Of a stretch of DNA of 64,000 nt, positions 43,261 through 64,000 are shown piece after piece. The position numbers and the translations under genes were made by a program. This DNA is from Procambarus clarkii. Its lineage: Eukaryota; Arthropoda; Malacostraca; Decapoda; Cambaridae. The stretch spans positions 21,769,297-21,833,296 of the forward strand of contig NC_091233.1 in NCBI RefSeq assembly GCF_040958095.1. The letters are read 5' to 3'. Below the pieces are notes generated by a model. The model was not told the DNA's origin and made no database searches. It saw only the letters and a program-made list of their open reading frames with translations. Numbering within the stretch: position 1 is the first letter of the stretch; every line of letters starts with the position of its first letter.

Positions 43261-43614
43261 TATTGTTAAATTATTGTAAATGTTATTGGCACATTGCAGT
43301 TCGTCAAAGACAATGGCGTTGATCCAAGCACTGCATTCAAGACTGGAACATTTCTTGAAGGCATTCATTGTTTCCATTTGTTAATCACGTGATAACTGTC
43401 CACTATTATAATTAGATTTCACGATGCTTCTTTCAATATCTCTACAAGGCACAACAAATAATTATAATTCGTTTTGTCGGGGAACAAGGAAGCCTTTGCA
43501 TGTACAGTATATACAAAGTGTAATTTAATATATACAAATATGTATAATAGAATATTTAATATAATATAACTATTAGTATAATAGTTATATTAGTATAATA
43601 TATAGCAGTCCCCG
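43261..43614. other. Unassigned sequence
   Basis: AT-rich, with an inverted TATAACTATTAGTATAATAG-type run at about 43563-43610. Confidence 0.4.
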
Positions 43615-43615
43615 T

Positions 43616-43872
43616 GGTGTAGTGGTAAGACACTCGCCTGGCGTTCCGCGAGCGCTATGTCATGGGTTCGTATCCTGGCCGGGGAGGATTTACTGGGCGC
43701 AATTCCTTAACTGTAGCCTCTGTTTAACGCAACAGTAAAATGTGTACTTGGATGAAAAAACGATTCTTCGCGGCAGGGGATCGTATTCCAGGGACCATAG
43801 GATTAAGGACTTGCCCGAAACGCTACGCGTACTAGTGGCTGTACAAGAATGTAACAACTCTTGTATATATCT

Positions 43873-43903
<31 letters not shown>
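43616..43903 (+). mobile_element. SINE-B, full length, poly-A tail
   Basis: CAGTCCCCGTGGTGTAGTGG head, ATGGGTTCGTATCCTGG B-box region, ACTAGTGGCTGTACAAG body and A30 tail. Confidence 0.95.
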
Positions 43904-43905
<2 letters not shown>

Positions 43906-44011
43906 ATATAAATATACATTAGGCTTGCAACCCATGGCATCGTACTGTGTACGTTTAGGGGTGATCCTGAACGCCATGGGTTCGAATCCTGGCCGGGTCA
44001 AAGAGTTCTTA

Positions 44012-44142
<131 letters not shown>

Positions 44143-44175
44143 ATATCACGAAAATAAACACGTGATTAAAAATGT

Positions 44176-44344
44176 GACAATGTCAGACCACGGAGGAAAA
44201 ATGAAACAGGAATTTCCTTAAGTACTTTCGTATATTAATACATCTTCAGAAGGAATCTTTTTCATTCCTTCTGAAGATGTATTAATATACGAAAGTACTT
44301 AAGGAAATTCCTGTTTCATTTTTCCTCCGTGGTCTGACATTGTC
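44176..44344. repeat. Penelope-like element terminal repeat as perfect 81-bp inverted repeat
   Basis: Arms 44176-44256 and 44264-44344 are exact reverse complements around a 7-base spacer. A direct copy of the right arm recurs at 45096-45176, beyond the coding part. This layout fits the terminal repeats of Penelope-like elements, where a partly inverted extra copy is common. Confidence 0.9.
44265..44306 (+). ncRNA. Hammerhead-ribozyme-like motif in the Penelope terminal repeat
   Basis: Order seen: TTCCTT (stem I), CTGAAGA, T plus GTAT-taat-ATAC (stem II), GAAA, GTACT (two-pair stem III), T, AAGGAA (stem I partner). The conserved CUGANGA and GAAA boxes are present. The extra U before stem II and a U at the cleavage position are unusual, so activity is uncertain. 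Type I hammerheads are known in Penelope-like elements. Confidence 0.4.
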
Positions 44345-44379
44345 ATATATATATATATATATATGACAATATATATATG

Positions 44380-44415
<36 letters not shown>

Positions 44416-44421
44416 CCTTGA

Positions 44422-44881
44422 AAAAGTTTCAAGGCCTTGAAACTTTTTAATATAGATGTAATGTTTAGCTACGAAAACACTGTTGGTAAGCTATTAGTAA
44501 GGAACAGCCCTCGTAGTGATAATTGCGTCATTTATAAAAATACCTTGTAAGGAATGTAATAAGTTCTATGTCGGGCAAACATCTAAAGATTTAAAATGTA
44601 GAATATCGCAACATAAATACTCTGTAAAACATGGCCAATTGTCTAATGCTTTGTTTGTGCATTTGTCAGAAAAAGCTCACCAAATTGATTGGGAGAGTGC
44701 TTCTTCAATAACAAATTGTAAAAGCACCTATAACAGAAACATAATTGAATCTGCTTTGATACAGATCACCAAAGAAAGTAATTTGAATATTAGCAGTGGT
44801 CTATATAACTTAGATCCATTTCTAATAGATCAGCTAAAGGGCGATTTAAGTAGAATCATTGAAAAACATTTGTCTCACTAA
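44422..44881 (+). pseudogene. Penelope-like element C-terminal fragment with GIY-YIG endonuclease domain
   Basis: The first frame reads FKALKLFNIDVMFSYENTVGKLLVRNSPRSDNCVIYK. It then shifts by one in the A-run at 44536-44540 and reads IPCKECNKFYVGQTSKDLKCRISQHK and YNRNIIESALIQ, to TAA at 44879. This is the Penelope linker with its Cys pair, the YVG half of GIY-YIG, the Arg, and the Glu of the nuclease. The reverse transcriptase is missing upstream, where TA microsatellites lie. The frameshift and truncation make it inactive. Confidence 0.9.
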
Positions 44882-45095
44882 TTTATTGTATATATTTACT
44901 TCTTTATGTTATAATTACCTATATATTATGCTTGTATGTCTGCTGTATCAGATGGGCCATTGTGCTACATCGGATGTGCCAATTGGGTGCATCTGATGGG
45001 CCAATGGGCCTTCTGCGTTGTCCAAGTATTGTACCTCACCTTACTTCACCACTCCTTCCTGCCTATTTATACCCATCACTCGATCTGTAAAATGA

Positions 45096-45173
45096 CCTTC
45101 TGAAGATGTATTTAATATACGAAAGTACTTAAGGAAATTTCCTGTTTCATTTTTCCTCCGTGGTCTGACATTG

Positions 45174-45176
<3 letters not shown>
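45096..45176 (+). repeat. Penelope-like element downstream terminal repeat
   Basis: CCTTCTGAAGATGTATTTAA through TTTCCTCCGTGGTCTGACAT, same as 44266-44344 with two single-base insertions. Carries the same hammerhead-like core at 45096-45134. Confidence 0.9.

Positions 45177-45239
<63 letters not shown>
45177..45239. repeat. (TA)n microsatellite
   Basis: About 63 bp of TA following the Penelope repeat. Confidence 0.97.
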
Positions 45240-46387
<1,148 letters not shown>

Positions 46388-46455
46388 GGTTACGGGCTCA
46401 CTACAGCCCGTGCTACATGGATATTTCGTTCTGAGTAGCTAAATCTAAAACAACT
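46388..46455 (+). mobile_element. Family H element, diverged
   Basis: TTACGGGCTCACTACAGCCC, CTACATGGATATTTCG and tail CTAAAACAAC. No clear duplication. Confidence 0.8.
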
Positions 46456-46912
46456 TTATATCAAGATATCTCTGGTCCAGAAATTACAATGGAATCTTTT
46501 TTTTTTAATTTTTAAAATTTTGCCCCGAGGGGGGAGTTTATTGGGCAGCGTCACTCATCTTGTGAGTGGACATACCGCCATAGCAGCATGTACAACACTC
46601 CCCAAAAGGAAGAAAACCCGCTGGGTTGTTCATCCTGTCATGGAATCTTTTATGGCAAGACATCACCAGTTTCAAAATATTTAGAGAACTTGTATGACAA
46701 TATTTAACGGGTCCGGAGATGTCAAAATAAAATATTTTGTCAATAAAATGGCGCTATAACTGTAGTCGCTTTCAAACCGTCGACAGCAACGCTAGGCGAG
46801 GTGGTCGAGTATAAACAATGTAGTAGTTAGAGGCATTGTTAATAAAAATTACATTTTCAGTTATCCAACAAATGTAACGTTTTTCAAAGCGTGTCGGTAT
46901 GGGTAGTCACCA
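46456..46912. other. Unassigned sequence
   Basis: Includes T-rich 46497-46520 and GCCCCGAGGGGGGAG at about 46523. No gene recognised. Confidence 0.4.
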
Positions 46913-47168
46913 GGAGGTTTTCCCGCCATTCAGTTTTAAACCCGAAGGAGGTTTTCCCGCCATTCGGTTTTAAACCCGAAGGAGGTTTTCCCGCCATTCG
47001 GTTTTAAACCCGAAGGAGGTTTTCCCGCCATTCAGTTTTAAACCCGAAGGAGGTTTTCCCGCCATTCAGTTTTAAACTCGAACGAGGTTTTCCCGCCATT
47101 CAGTTTTAAACCCGAAGGAGGATTTCCCGCCATTCAGTTTTAAACCCGAAGGAGGTTTTCCCGCCATT
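46913..47168 (+). repeat. 34-bp minisatellite overlapping the GT31 exon start, 7.5 copies
   Basis: Units GGAGGTTTTCCCGCCATTCA plus GTTTTAAACCCGAA start at 46913, 46947 and so on to 47117. The eighth, at 47151, is the first 18 bases of the GT31 exon. Confidence 0.95.
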
Positions 47169-47505
47169 GGCGCATGGGCCGGCGTACGTGGTGGGCAAGG
47201 CGGCGGTACGAGAGCTGAAGTATGCACCTAACGTCTCCTTCCTCAAGTACAAAGACGTGTACATCACAGGAATCGTCGCACACGCCGCTAGTGGGGTCAC
47301 CCACGTCAATACCAACCTCGCTATCAACACCTTCGTCGCCAAAGACAACTTCTTTAATGGAACTCAAGCCTTCCTCGTGGAGACCACCGACAAGATCACG
47401 GAAAATGCATGGAAGCGTAGTGCCGTATGCCCCCCATATCTAGATGAGCTAGTGGGACACTGGCCAGTAAGCCCTTATACTCAACATACACACTCCAAAC
47501 ATTAA
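47152..47505 (+). CDS. Second GT31 C-terminal exon, plus strand; paralogue or pseudogene
   Basis: The frame reads EVFPPLAHGPAYVVGKAAVRELKYAP, then FLKYKDVYITGIVAHAASGVTHVN, matching exon 5 of the minus-strand gene (FPPFVFGPAYIVG and EDVYITG). The exon probably starts after AAG at 47151, as GAG is also the first codon of the related exon. It ends either at TAA 47503-47505, which lies in a flanking repeat, or at a donor CCA|GTAAGC at 47466. The conserved Glu of EDVY is Lys here, which would be expected to harm catalysis. No upstream GT31 exon was recognised on the plus strand in this window. It is therefore either the last exon of a gene starting farther left, or an isolated duplicated exon. 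Confidence 0.75.
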   Translation, partial: EVFPPLAHGPAYVVGKAAVRELKYAPNVSFLKYKDVYITGIVAHAASGVTHVNTNLAINTFVAKDNFFNGTQAFLVETTDKITENAWKRSAVCPPYLDELVGHWPVSPYTQHTHSKH

Positions 47506-48125
47506 CTTATACTCAACATACACTCCAAACATTAACCTGTATTCACCATACACACTCCAAACATTAACCTGTACTCAACATACACTCCAAACATTAACCT
47601 GTATTCAACATACACACTCCAAACATTAACCTGTATTCAACATACACACTCCAAACATTAACCTGTATTCAACATACACACTCCAAACATTAACCTGTAT
47701 TCAACATACACTCCAAACATTAACCTGTATTCAACATACACACTCCAAACATTAACCTGTACTCAACATACACTCCAAACATTAACCTGTATTCAACATA
47801 CACACTCCAAACATTAACCTGTATTCAACATACACACTCCAAACATTAACCTGTATTCAACATACACACTCCAAACATTAACCTGTATTCAACATACACA
47901 CTCCAAACATTAACCTGTATTCAACATACACACTCCAAACATTAACCTGTATTCAACATACACACTCCAAACATTAACCTGTATTCAACATACACTCCAA
48001 ACATTAACCTGTATTCAACATACACACTCCAAACATTAATTCTGTACTCAACATACACCAAACATTAACCTGTACTCAACATACACCAAACATTAACCTG
48101 CGCTCCACATACACACTCCAAACAT
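47480..48125 (+). repeat. 30-32 bp minisatellite downstream of the GT31 exon, about 20 copies
   Basis: CACTCCAAACATTAACCTGT plus ATTCAACATACA. The two lengths differ by one AC. Contains the exon's stop codon. Confidence 0.95.
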
Positions 48126-48540
48126 TCCCTTGTGGTCTTTACAAAACTTTACTCAACAATATTTACAAATTATTTCTAGATAGATACAATAAAATCTATG
48201 AACATAACACCAACAATATTTGTCCTTCACATTCCCAGTCTTATTCAATCTAAGAAAACATGCCAGGAATATAAAAAAAAGGATTCGAAATGTAACAGAA
48301 TTGAATGTGTTCAAGTGCAATCTTAAGGACAGTATAGTTACATCATTATGATTATGTATGTACCTATCTATGTTAATTATTACATATTAAATAATTATTA
48401 CATATTAAATAATTATTACATATTAAATAATTATTACATATTAAATAATTATTACATATTAATAATTTTACCTAATTATTACATATTAAATCCCTAATTA
48501 TTTAATATCATGATTATCTTAATTATCTATTTAATGACCT
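48126..48540. other. AT-rich sequence with 18-bp repeats
   Basis: TTATTACATATTAAATAA repeats at about 48377-48480. No gene. Confidence 0.6.
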
Positions 48541-48799
48541 GGGACCAGATTCACGAAGCAGTTACGCAAGCACTTACGAACGTGTACATCTTTCCTCAAT
48601 CTTTGACGGTTTGGTTACATTTATTAAACAGTTTACAAGCATGAAAACTTTCCAATCAACTGTTGTTATTTTTATAAACAGCCTCCTGGTGCTTCGGAGC
48701 TCATTAACTATTTAATAATTGTAAACAAAGCCGCCAAAAATTGAGAAAAGATGGACAGGTTCGTAAGTACTTGCGTAACTGCTTCGTGAATCTGACTCC
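48541..48799. mobile_element. Family I MITE, copy 3
   Basis: GACCAGATTCACGAAGCAGT and its inverse GCTTCGTGAATCTGA; arms pair over about 65 bp. Confidence 0.9.
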
Positions 48800-48974
48800 T
48801 GTTACTCAAGCTCAGTTTCTGAGAATTTTCCTGTTACCCAGTTTCATGAGAATTTTCACAAACAAATCATTTAGGCAATGTGTATCATCTAATTTAAATA
48901 GTAGGCCTAAAATGTAACAATTATAAGCCCCTTGGAACTGCGTAAAAACGGTACCAAAATAATGTATGACAACA

Positions 48975-49090
48975 CTTTTTTTTACTAATATTTTCTACCA
49001 CAGACATTAATGCATCGTTCAATGCAAAATATTTTGAAATACCACAGACGTGGCCACACATTTACAATGCTAACCAGCACTGTTATATTA
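48975..49090 (-). repeat. Retroposon L fragment
   Basis: Reverse: TTTTCTACCACAGAC, ACGTGGCCACACATTTACAA and GCTAACCAGCA, with a 50-bp interruption that repeats the CCACAGAC part. Confidence 0.75.
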
Positions 49091-49417
49091 TACTCAGATT
49101 AGCATTAAGACTTGTCAGGTAAAAGAGTACGCATTCAGACTCGCCAAATGTATACTAAATTATTGTTGACTTAATATATTCGCCAACTGCAATGTATGTA
49201 TATGCCAACTGTAATATACATTATGATATAATGATATAACAAATAAGTAAAAATATAGGATAATTAATAGTAATAAGGAATGTGGGACAATAGTTTGTGA
49301 GATTTTTTATTGGTGTAAACAAAAATAAATAATTGGCTTGGTGAGGCTATCAACCTCTGGAGGGTTATTAAGGCCACAACAATACTTTACTGACCACCTA
49401 GCAAGTTTGGTGTTGGA
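49091..49417. other. Unassigned AT-rich sequence
   Basis: No feature seen. Confidence 0.4.
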
Positions 49418-49702
49418 TTTTTTTTATTTATTTTATTTATTTATTTATATATACAAGAGTTCTTACAATTTTGTACAGCCACTAGCATGCACAGCATTTC
49501 GGGCAGGTCCTTAATCCTATGTTCCCTGGAATACGATCCGCCAAATCGATTAACAACCAGGAACCCATTTTACTGTTGGGTAAACAGAGGCTACAGTTAA
49601 GGATTGGCACTCAGTCTAATCCTCCCCGGCCAGGATAGAACCCAAACCAAAGCGCTCGCGAAGCGTCGGCCGGGTGTTTTACCACTGTGCCACGGGGACT
49701 GT
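49418..49702 (-). mobile_element. SINE-B copy downstream of the GT31 gene, same sense
   Basis: Head at 49700 (CAGTCCCCGTGGCACAGTGG on the minus strand), A-rich end at 49418-49450 with several AATAAA. Lies about 340-620 bases past the GT31 stop in sense orientation. Confidence 0.9.
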
Positions 49703-50031
49703 TCCTCGGTCCCCCAGGCCTGGGTCAGTTCCTTGGTCCCCCAGGCGTGGGTCAGTTCCTCGGTCCCCCAGGCGTGGGTCAGTTCCTCGGTTTCTCAGGC
49801 GTGGGTCAGTTCCTTGGTCCTCCAGGCGTGGGTCAGTTCCTCTGTCCCCCAGGCGTGGGTCAATTCCTCTGTCCCCCAGGCGTGGGTCAATTCCTCTGTC
49901 CCCCAGGCGTGGGTCAGTTCTCCCCAGGCGTGGGTCAGTTCCTCTGTCCCCCAGGCGTGGGTCAATTCCTCTGTTCCCCAGGCGTGGGTCAGTTCCTCGG
50001 TCCCCCAGGCGTGGTTCCAGTACCTGGGCAA
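49703..50031 (+). repeat. 27-bp minisatellite in the GT31 3' flank, about 12 copies
   Basis: CCCCCAGGCGTGGGTCAGTT plus CCTCGGT with small variants. Fills the gap between the stop codon and the SINE-B head. Confidence 0.96.
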
Positions 50032-50037
50032 ACTACA

Positions 50038-60036
<9,999 letters not shown>

Positions 60037-60051
<15 letters not shown>

Positions 60052-60330
60052 CACTCTGGCTGTGGACACAACATCACACTATCAACAGACGGAACACCAT
60101 CACTCTGGCTGTGGACACAACATCACACTATCAACAGACGGAACACCATCACTCTGGCTGTGGACACAACATCACACTATCAGCAGACGGAACACCATCA
60201 CTCTGGCTGTGGACACAACATCACACTATCAACAGACGGAACACCATCACTCTGGCTGTGGACACAACATCACACTATCAACAGACGGAACACCATCACT
60301 CTGGCTGTTCACACATCAGCAGACGGAACA
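60037..60330 (-). repeat. 49-bp minisatellite carrying the GT31 exon 1 acceptor and ATG, 6 copies
   Basis: Units start CAGACGGAACACCATCACTC at 60037, 60086, 60135, 60184, 60233 and 60282, with a partial at 60319. Each unit on the minus strand has TCCACAG and, eight bases on, ATGGTGTTCCGTCTG. Only the unit at 60037 opens into the real exon; the others hit TGA after eight codons. Confidence 0.95.
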
Positions 60331-60690
60331 ACCCGTCCTCAACCAATACGTCTCATTTTCTACGTTATGGTCCCCAAGCGTACAAATTAATATGAACAAA
60401 TCCATTTTCCATGCATCGGTAGCTTAGGTCAGGTGGGCTGCTTGGGTTTGTACGTTAATAGTCAGGTTAGGACTTTGTATTTTGTACGTTGTGGCAAATA
60501 CAGAGAACGAGCTGGAACAACATCATTCTGGTAAACAATCAAGTTTATTATGCCAAGGCAGCGTGAGATTGTGTCGTTCAATCCATGAGACTATTCTTAC
60601 TAATGCTAGGCTGCTTATCATCAAGGCAAATGGAGGGGGGACCTTCGACAAGCCGCCGACTTCCTGTCCTCGTCTACGGGCTCTCTTACG
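60331..60690. other. Unassigned sequence upstream of the GT31 start
   Basis: Should hold the 5' UTR or promoter if transcription starts close by. I could not identify a convincing core promoter. Confidence 0.35.
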
Positions 60691-60692
60691 TT

Positions 60693-60762
60693 TCACTACG
60701 GGCTCACCATAGCCCGTGCTACTTGGAACCTCGTTCCAGGTAGCGAATCTTTAACAACAAAG
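60693..60762 (+). mobile_element. Family H hairpin element
   Basis: TACGGGCTCACCATAGCCCG, second hairpin GGAACctcGTTCC, and tail TTAACAACAAA. Confidence 0.85.
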
Positions 60763-61149
60763 GCAGGAAGACTACTCTGTGGATCAGACCCTACGCTTTT
60801 TACAGGTCAAAATCGGGTTTATTGTATGGAGCCTACATTTGGTGAACAAATCCTCTTAACAAATGTTAAGAGTATTTTTTATATTTATCCATGCAAGTAT
60901 TTCCCCCCTATGGGTACCTTTTTTCATGTATTGTTTTTGTTACTATATGGGTACTTTGAAAGCCGGTTGGCGAGGTTCCATGTGTAAACACTGATGCATA
61001 GATTTATTGTATGCAATTACTGTATGTAATTATTGTTTGAGGTTTGTTGTGCTAGGATTTTTGTCGGCTGTCGGTGAGGATATGTCTTGCTTTATTGCTT
61101 TATTATATTGTATTTAAAAAAAAATAAAAAATAGCCAAAGTTAACTCAT
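60763..61149. other. Unassigned AT-rich sequence
   Basis: Ends in an A-rich run (61115-61130). No gene. Confidence 0.4.
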
Positions 61150-61845
61150 TATTATATCATTTGTATTTGGTCTTAAAGAGGTAATTGATTGTCACCTTCA
61201 AGTGTCCTTTAATAGCTTAAGGCCAGCAATATACCAAGAACTACAACAAAATTTTAGGGACCCGAGGGAAAGTGAGATTTACATTAGTTATTCTATCATA
61301 ATAATTATTATTATTATCATTGTCATACTGTGCAGGAAGAATCATATATCTGAAGAAAGGGAAGGGAATTATCGGAAGGGAAAGCGCCGAGCCATTACGA
61401 CTATATAGCACTTGGAAGGGGTCAGGATAAGGATTTGGGATGGGACGAGGGAAAAGAAATGGTGCCCAATCACTTGGACGGTTGGGGATTGAACGCCGAC
61501 CTGCATGAAGCGAGACCATCACTCTACCGTCCAGCCCAAGTGGTTATATTTAACTCATCTAGTAAAATCAGAAGATTTCTAAATGTTACTACTGCTAAAG
61601 TTGCTAGGCTTATGCTTGTCTACAAGTACTATCTGAAGTAGATCTGACCTAATGTAAACTTTGTCAGCAAACTAGTCATATACCTTACGTCACTATGTAA
61701 TTAAACGTGAACAAAAATCTAGAGATTAGAGATAACTATCGCTGATAGGCAATGACTGTCCATGTATTTTCTGATATGATATATTTACCAAAATCCTAGC
61801 CGTGTATCCCAAGTTTACCTAACGTAGATACTGTATACAATGCAA
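61150..61845 (+). pseudogene. Second LINE C-terminal copy, decayed, with a SINE inside
   Basis: VSFNSLRPAIYQELQQNFRDPRESEIYISYS parallels LHLSSLRAAIFREHQLNFGDLRQSEIHTSCS of 8317-8853. After the SINE-C at 61339-61548 it resumes KIRRFLNVTTAKVARLMLVYKYYLK, then frame-broken Cys/His block remnants and CGTGTATCCCAAGTTTACC. Multiple frameshifts. Confidence 0.85.
61339..61548 (-). mobile_element. SINE-C inserted in the LINE pseudogene
   Basis: Reverse copy: GCCATTACGACTATATAGCA, GGTCAGGATAAGGATTTGGG, ACCGTCCAGCCCAAGTGGTT. Confidence 0.9.
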
Positions 61846-62099
61846 GCTCGCAGTGTTTGCAAGCTTCCTACTTATTTATCTCACGACCAAGAACCACACC
61901 GTTAGCTACAGTAAAGTAATTAGATCACTACCCTTGTAACTATCACAAAATTTAGACAATGAAACCAATAATACTTATACGACAAATCCCATGTAAAAAA
62001 CTTAAAATGTAAATACAATAGGCCACCCGACGATTCATGCTGAAGAAGCTGGAGCCCAGTACCGGGAAGCTATGATTAGCGTATGGACACGCACGTTGT
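61846..62099. other. Unassigned sequence
   Basis: Nothing recognised. Confidence 0.4.
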
Positions 62100-62258
62100 T
62101 TGTTGTTATAGATTCAGCTACTCGGAACAAGTTCCAAGTAGCACGGGCTATGGTGAGCCCGTAGCTTACCAGGCTTGGAGGCCCGTCGACTAGGCTTGGA
62201 GGCCTGGTCGACGACCGGGCCGCGGGGTCGCTGAGCCCCGAATCACCTCAAGGTAAGG
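62100..62258 (-). mobile_element. Family H element broken by a SINE-A tail fragment
   Basis: TTGTTGTTATAGATTCAGCT through both hairpins to GAGCCCGTAGCTTACC, then GGCCTGGTCGACGACCGGGC and GAATCACCTCAAGG (SINE-A 3' part), then the array resumes. Confidence 0.8.
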
Positions 62259-62556
62259 TACCTGGCACAGGAGCGGGGCAAGTAGCACGGGCTATGGTGA
62301 GCCCGTAGTGGACATACCTGGCACAGGAGCGGGGCAAGTAGCACGGGCTATGGTGAGCCCGTAGTGGACTTACCTGGCACAGGAGCGGGGCAAGTAGCAC
62401 GGGCTATGGTGAGCCCGTAGTGGACATACCTGGCACAGGAGCGGGGCAAGTAGCACGGGCTATGGTGAGCCCGTAGTGGACATACCTGGCACAGGAGCGG
62501 GGCAAGTAGCACGGGCTATGGTGAGCCCGTAGTGGACATACCTGGCACAGGGGCGG
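62259..62556 (-). repeat. Tandem array of the family H 5' half, about 5 units
   Basis: ACCTGGCACAGGAGCGGGGC, AAGTAGCACGGGCTATGGTG, AGCCCGTAGTGGACAT, period about 56-57. Same unit as 5680-6918, in reverse. Confidence 0.93.
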
Positions 62557-62702
62557 TGCTGTCAAAGACACACACTCACTGGAGATTATAAAAGTCCCAG
62601 TTGTTGTCTCTCACGCCTATCACTCCAGCACCATAGAATATGAATGACGCAACTTCCAATAATTACAACACAATTACTGGCATTGCGTTGTTAAATATTA
62701 AA

Positions 62703-62850
62703 TAAATAAATAAATAAATAAATGTTTATTTAGGTAAGGTACATACATAAAGAGATTTTACAAAGTTTGTTGGATTAATAGATAGAGCTAGTACATACAA
62801 TGCCTAAAGCCACTATTACGCAAAGCGTTTCGGGCAGGAGAAATCTCTTT
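62703..62850 (-). repeat. SINE-B-related 3' end
   Basis: (AAAT)n, TTTATTTAGGTAAGGTACAT and CAATGCCTAAAGCCACTATT to GCGTTTCGGGCAGG. Reverse of the 35155-35345 sequence. Confidence 0.8.
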
Positions 62851-63000
62851 ATTCACTGTCTGAAGGATCGTGTTTATTAATGTTAAATAATTATGTAATT
62901 AGTTCATCAGTGTTGTAAGTTGCTTACCTAAATGAATTTTGAGGCTCAGTTTCTTGACCTACTTAAGTGCCTCTAACTTTTTTTCAGTATCACTCACAAG

Positions 63001-63243
63001 GTGACCCCATGCCACAGGACGGGCATGGGGTCCACTACCGCCCACAGGACGGGTATATGGGGTTACCTACCGCCCACAGGACGGGTATATGGGGTTACCT
63101 ACCGCCCACAGGACGGGTATATGGGGTTACCTACCGCCCACAGGACGGATATAGGGTCAACTACAGCCCACAGGACGGTTATAGGGTCCACTACCTACCA
63201 CAGGACGGTTATAGGGTCCACCACCGTCTACAGGACGGGTAAG
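63001..63243 (+). repeat. 29-31 bp minisatellite related to the LINE 3' end, about 8 copies
   Basis: ACCGCCCACAGGACGGGTAT plus ATGGGGTTACCT. The 62945-63000 lead-in (CTTAAGTGCCTCTAAC) resembles the LINE 3' UTR at 9640-9660. Confidence 0.93.
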
Positions 63244-63612
63244 TGGTCCTGTAGCCAGTAGTCAGGGGGAGTGAGCACATAAAAATTGCGCCACAACACG
63301 TACCAAATAATTTAAAAATCGCTATACATTTGTATTTTGTATTTATAATCGAAACACAAGAAAGTTTTAAAAGAAGTACATACTTTTTATTTTGTATTTA
63401 AAATAAAAACAACAAAACGTTATAATGTAAGTTCATTAATCTATATTCTATTTAAAATGAAATCATAATAAAAACATTTGTGTTATTTAATTATTTTACA
63501 TTTTAAACGTAAAATAAAAGCAAAACGAAGCAGTATGAAGCAGCTGCAATAGCCTCGTTCATCTAGAGTTTATTTTCGGAGCAAAGAGACGAGCTTCCTT
63601 AGCTACGCTACG
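63244..63612. other. Unassigned AT-rich sequence
   Basis: No feature seen. Confidence 0.4.
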
Positions 63613-64000
63613 CTATGGGGGTCTACCACCGCCCACAGAATGGGTATGGGGTCCACTACCACCCACAGGATGGGTATGGGGTCCACCACCGCCCACAGGA
63701 TGAGTATGGGGTCCACCACCGCCCACGGGATGGGTATGAGTCCACCACCGCCCACGGAATGGGTATGGGGTCCACCACCGCCCACGGGATGGGTATGAGT
63801 CCACCACCGCCCACGGAATGGGTATGGGGTCCACCACCGCCCACAGGATGGGTATGGGGTCCACCACCGCCCACGGGACACGTCTGGGTCCACCACCGCC
63901 CACGGGACACGTCTGGGTCCACCACCGCCCACGGGACAGGTCTGGGTCCACCACCGCCCACGGGACAGGTCTGGGTCCACCACCGCCCACGGGACAGGTC
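63613..64000 (+). repeat. 27-30 bp minisatellite related to the LINE 3' end, running out of the window
   Basis: CACCACCGCCCACAGGATGG plus GTATGGGGTC; later units have ACACGTCTGGGTC. Core matches ACCGCCCACAGGATGGGG at 9664-9682. Frames across it are artefacts. Confidence 0.95.

Noticed and set aside
63603..64000. Frames of 101-126 codons at the window's right edge
   Set aside because: Readings of the 27-30 bp minisatellite.

Overview
The window looks like decapod crustacean nuclear DNA, possibly crayfish. The grounds are dense microsatellites and minisatellites, many tRNA-derived SINEs, TTAGG-like stretches, and short dispersed repeats of a kind I associate with crayfish. This is inference; I could not search. 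There are no operons and almost no uninterrupted genes. Most long open frames are readings of tandem repeats.

The clearest host gene is a GT31 (beta-1,3-galactosyltransferase-like) gene on the minus strand, in five coding exons at 60051-59936, 53001-52780, 52468-52358, 51564-51342 and 50364-50038. The splice phases agree across all junctions and give 999 nt, or 332 residues. It has a type II signal anchor, the RxTIRxTW region, a DDD metal motif and an EDVYITG motif. A second GT31 exon lies on the plus strand at 47152-47505, tail to tail with the first gene. It may belong to another gene or be a pseudogene. Both GT31 loci have an exon 5' boundary inside a minisatellite.

The rest is repeats. 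1-5 kb: a decayed LINE, a GCCCT array, MITEs and SINEs. 5.2-6.9 kb: a TA-linked MITE and a 22-unit array of a hairpin element. 7.3-10.2 kb: a SINE, then a LINE 3' end whose 3' UTR has become a 42-bp minisatellite. 10.6-15.4 kb: SINEs, nested LINE tails and a 30-bp pyrimidine array. 15.6-20.4 kb: a complete, young, non-autonomous LTR retrotransposon on the minus strand with 1340-bp LTRs and ACAA target duplications. 20.9-43.1 kb: SINEs, MITEs, long palindromes and satellites, including a 101-bp satellite at 26.4-27.9 kb. 43.6-46 kb: a SINE and a Penelope-like element with a GIY-YIG domain and a perfect 81-bp inverted repeat. 47-60 kb: the GT31 loci, with a 4.1-kb hAT-like element in intron 1. 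60-64 kb: more hairpin-element arrays, a second LINE copy and minisatellites resembling the LINE 3' end.

The most unusual finding is a dispersed retroposon of only about 65-107 bp. It has two hairpins and an (ACA/CAA)n tail, and several copies have clear 9-11 bp target site duplications. Its 5' half also forms tandem arrays carrying a consensus splice donor in each unit. A second very short element (109 bp, 9-bp duplication) and the Penelope terminal repeats both contain hammerhead-ribozyme-like cores. These need covariance-model and cleavage tests.
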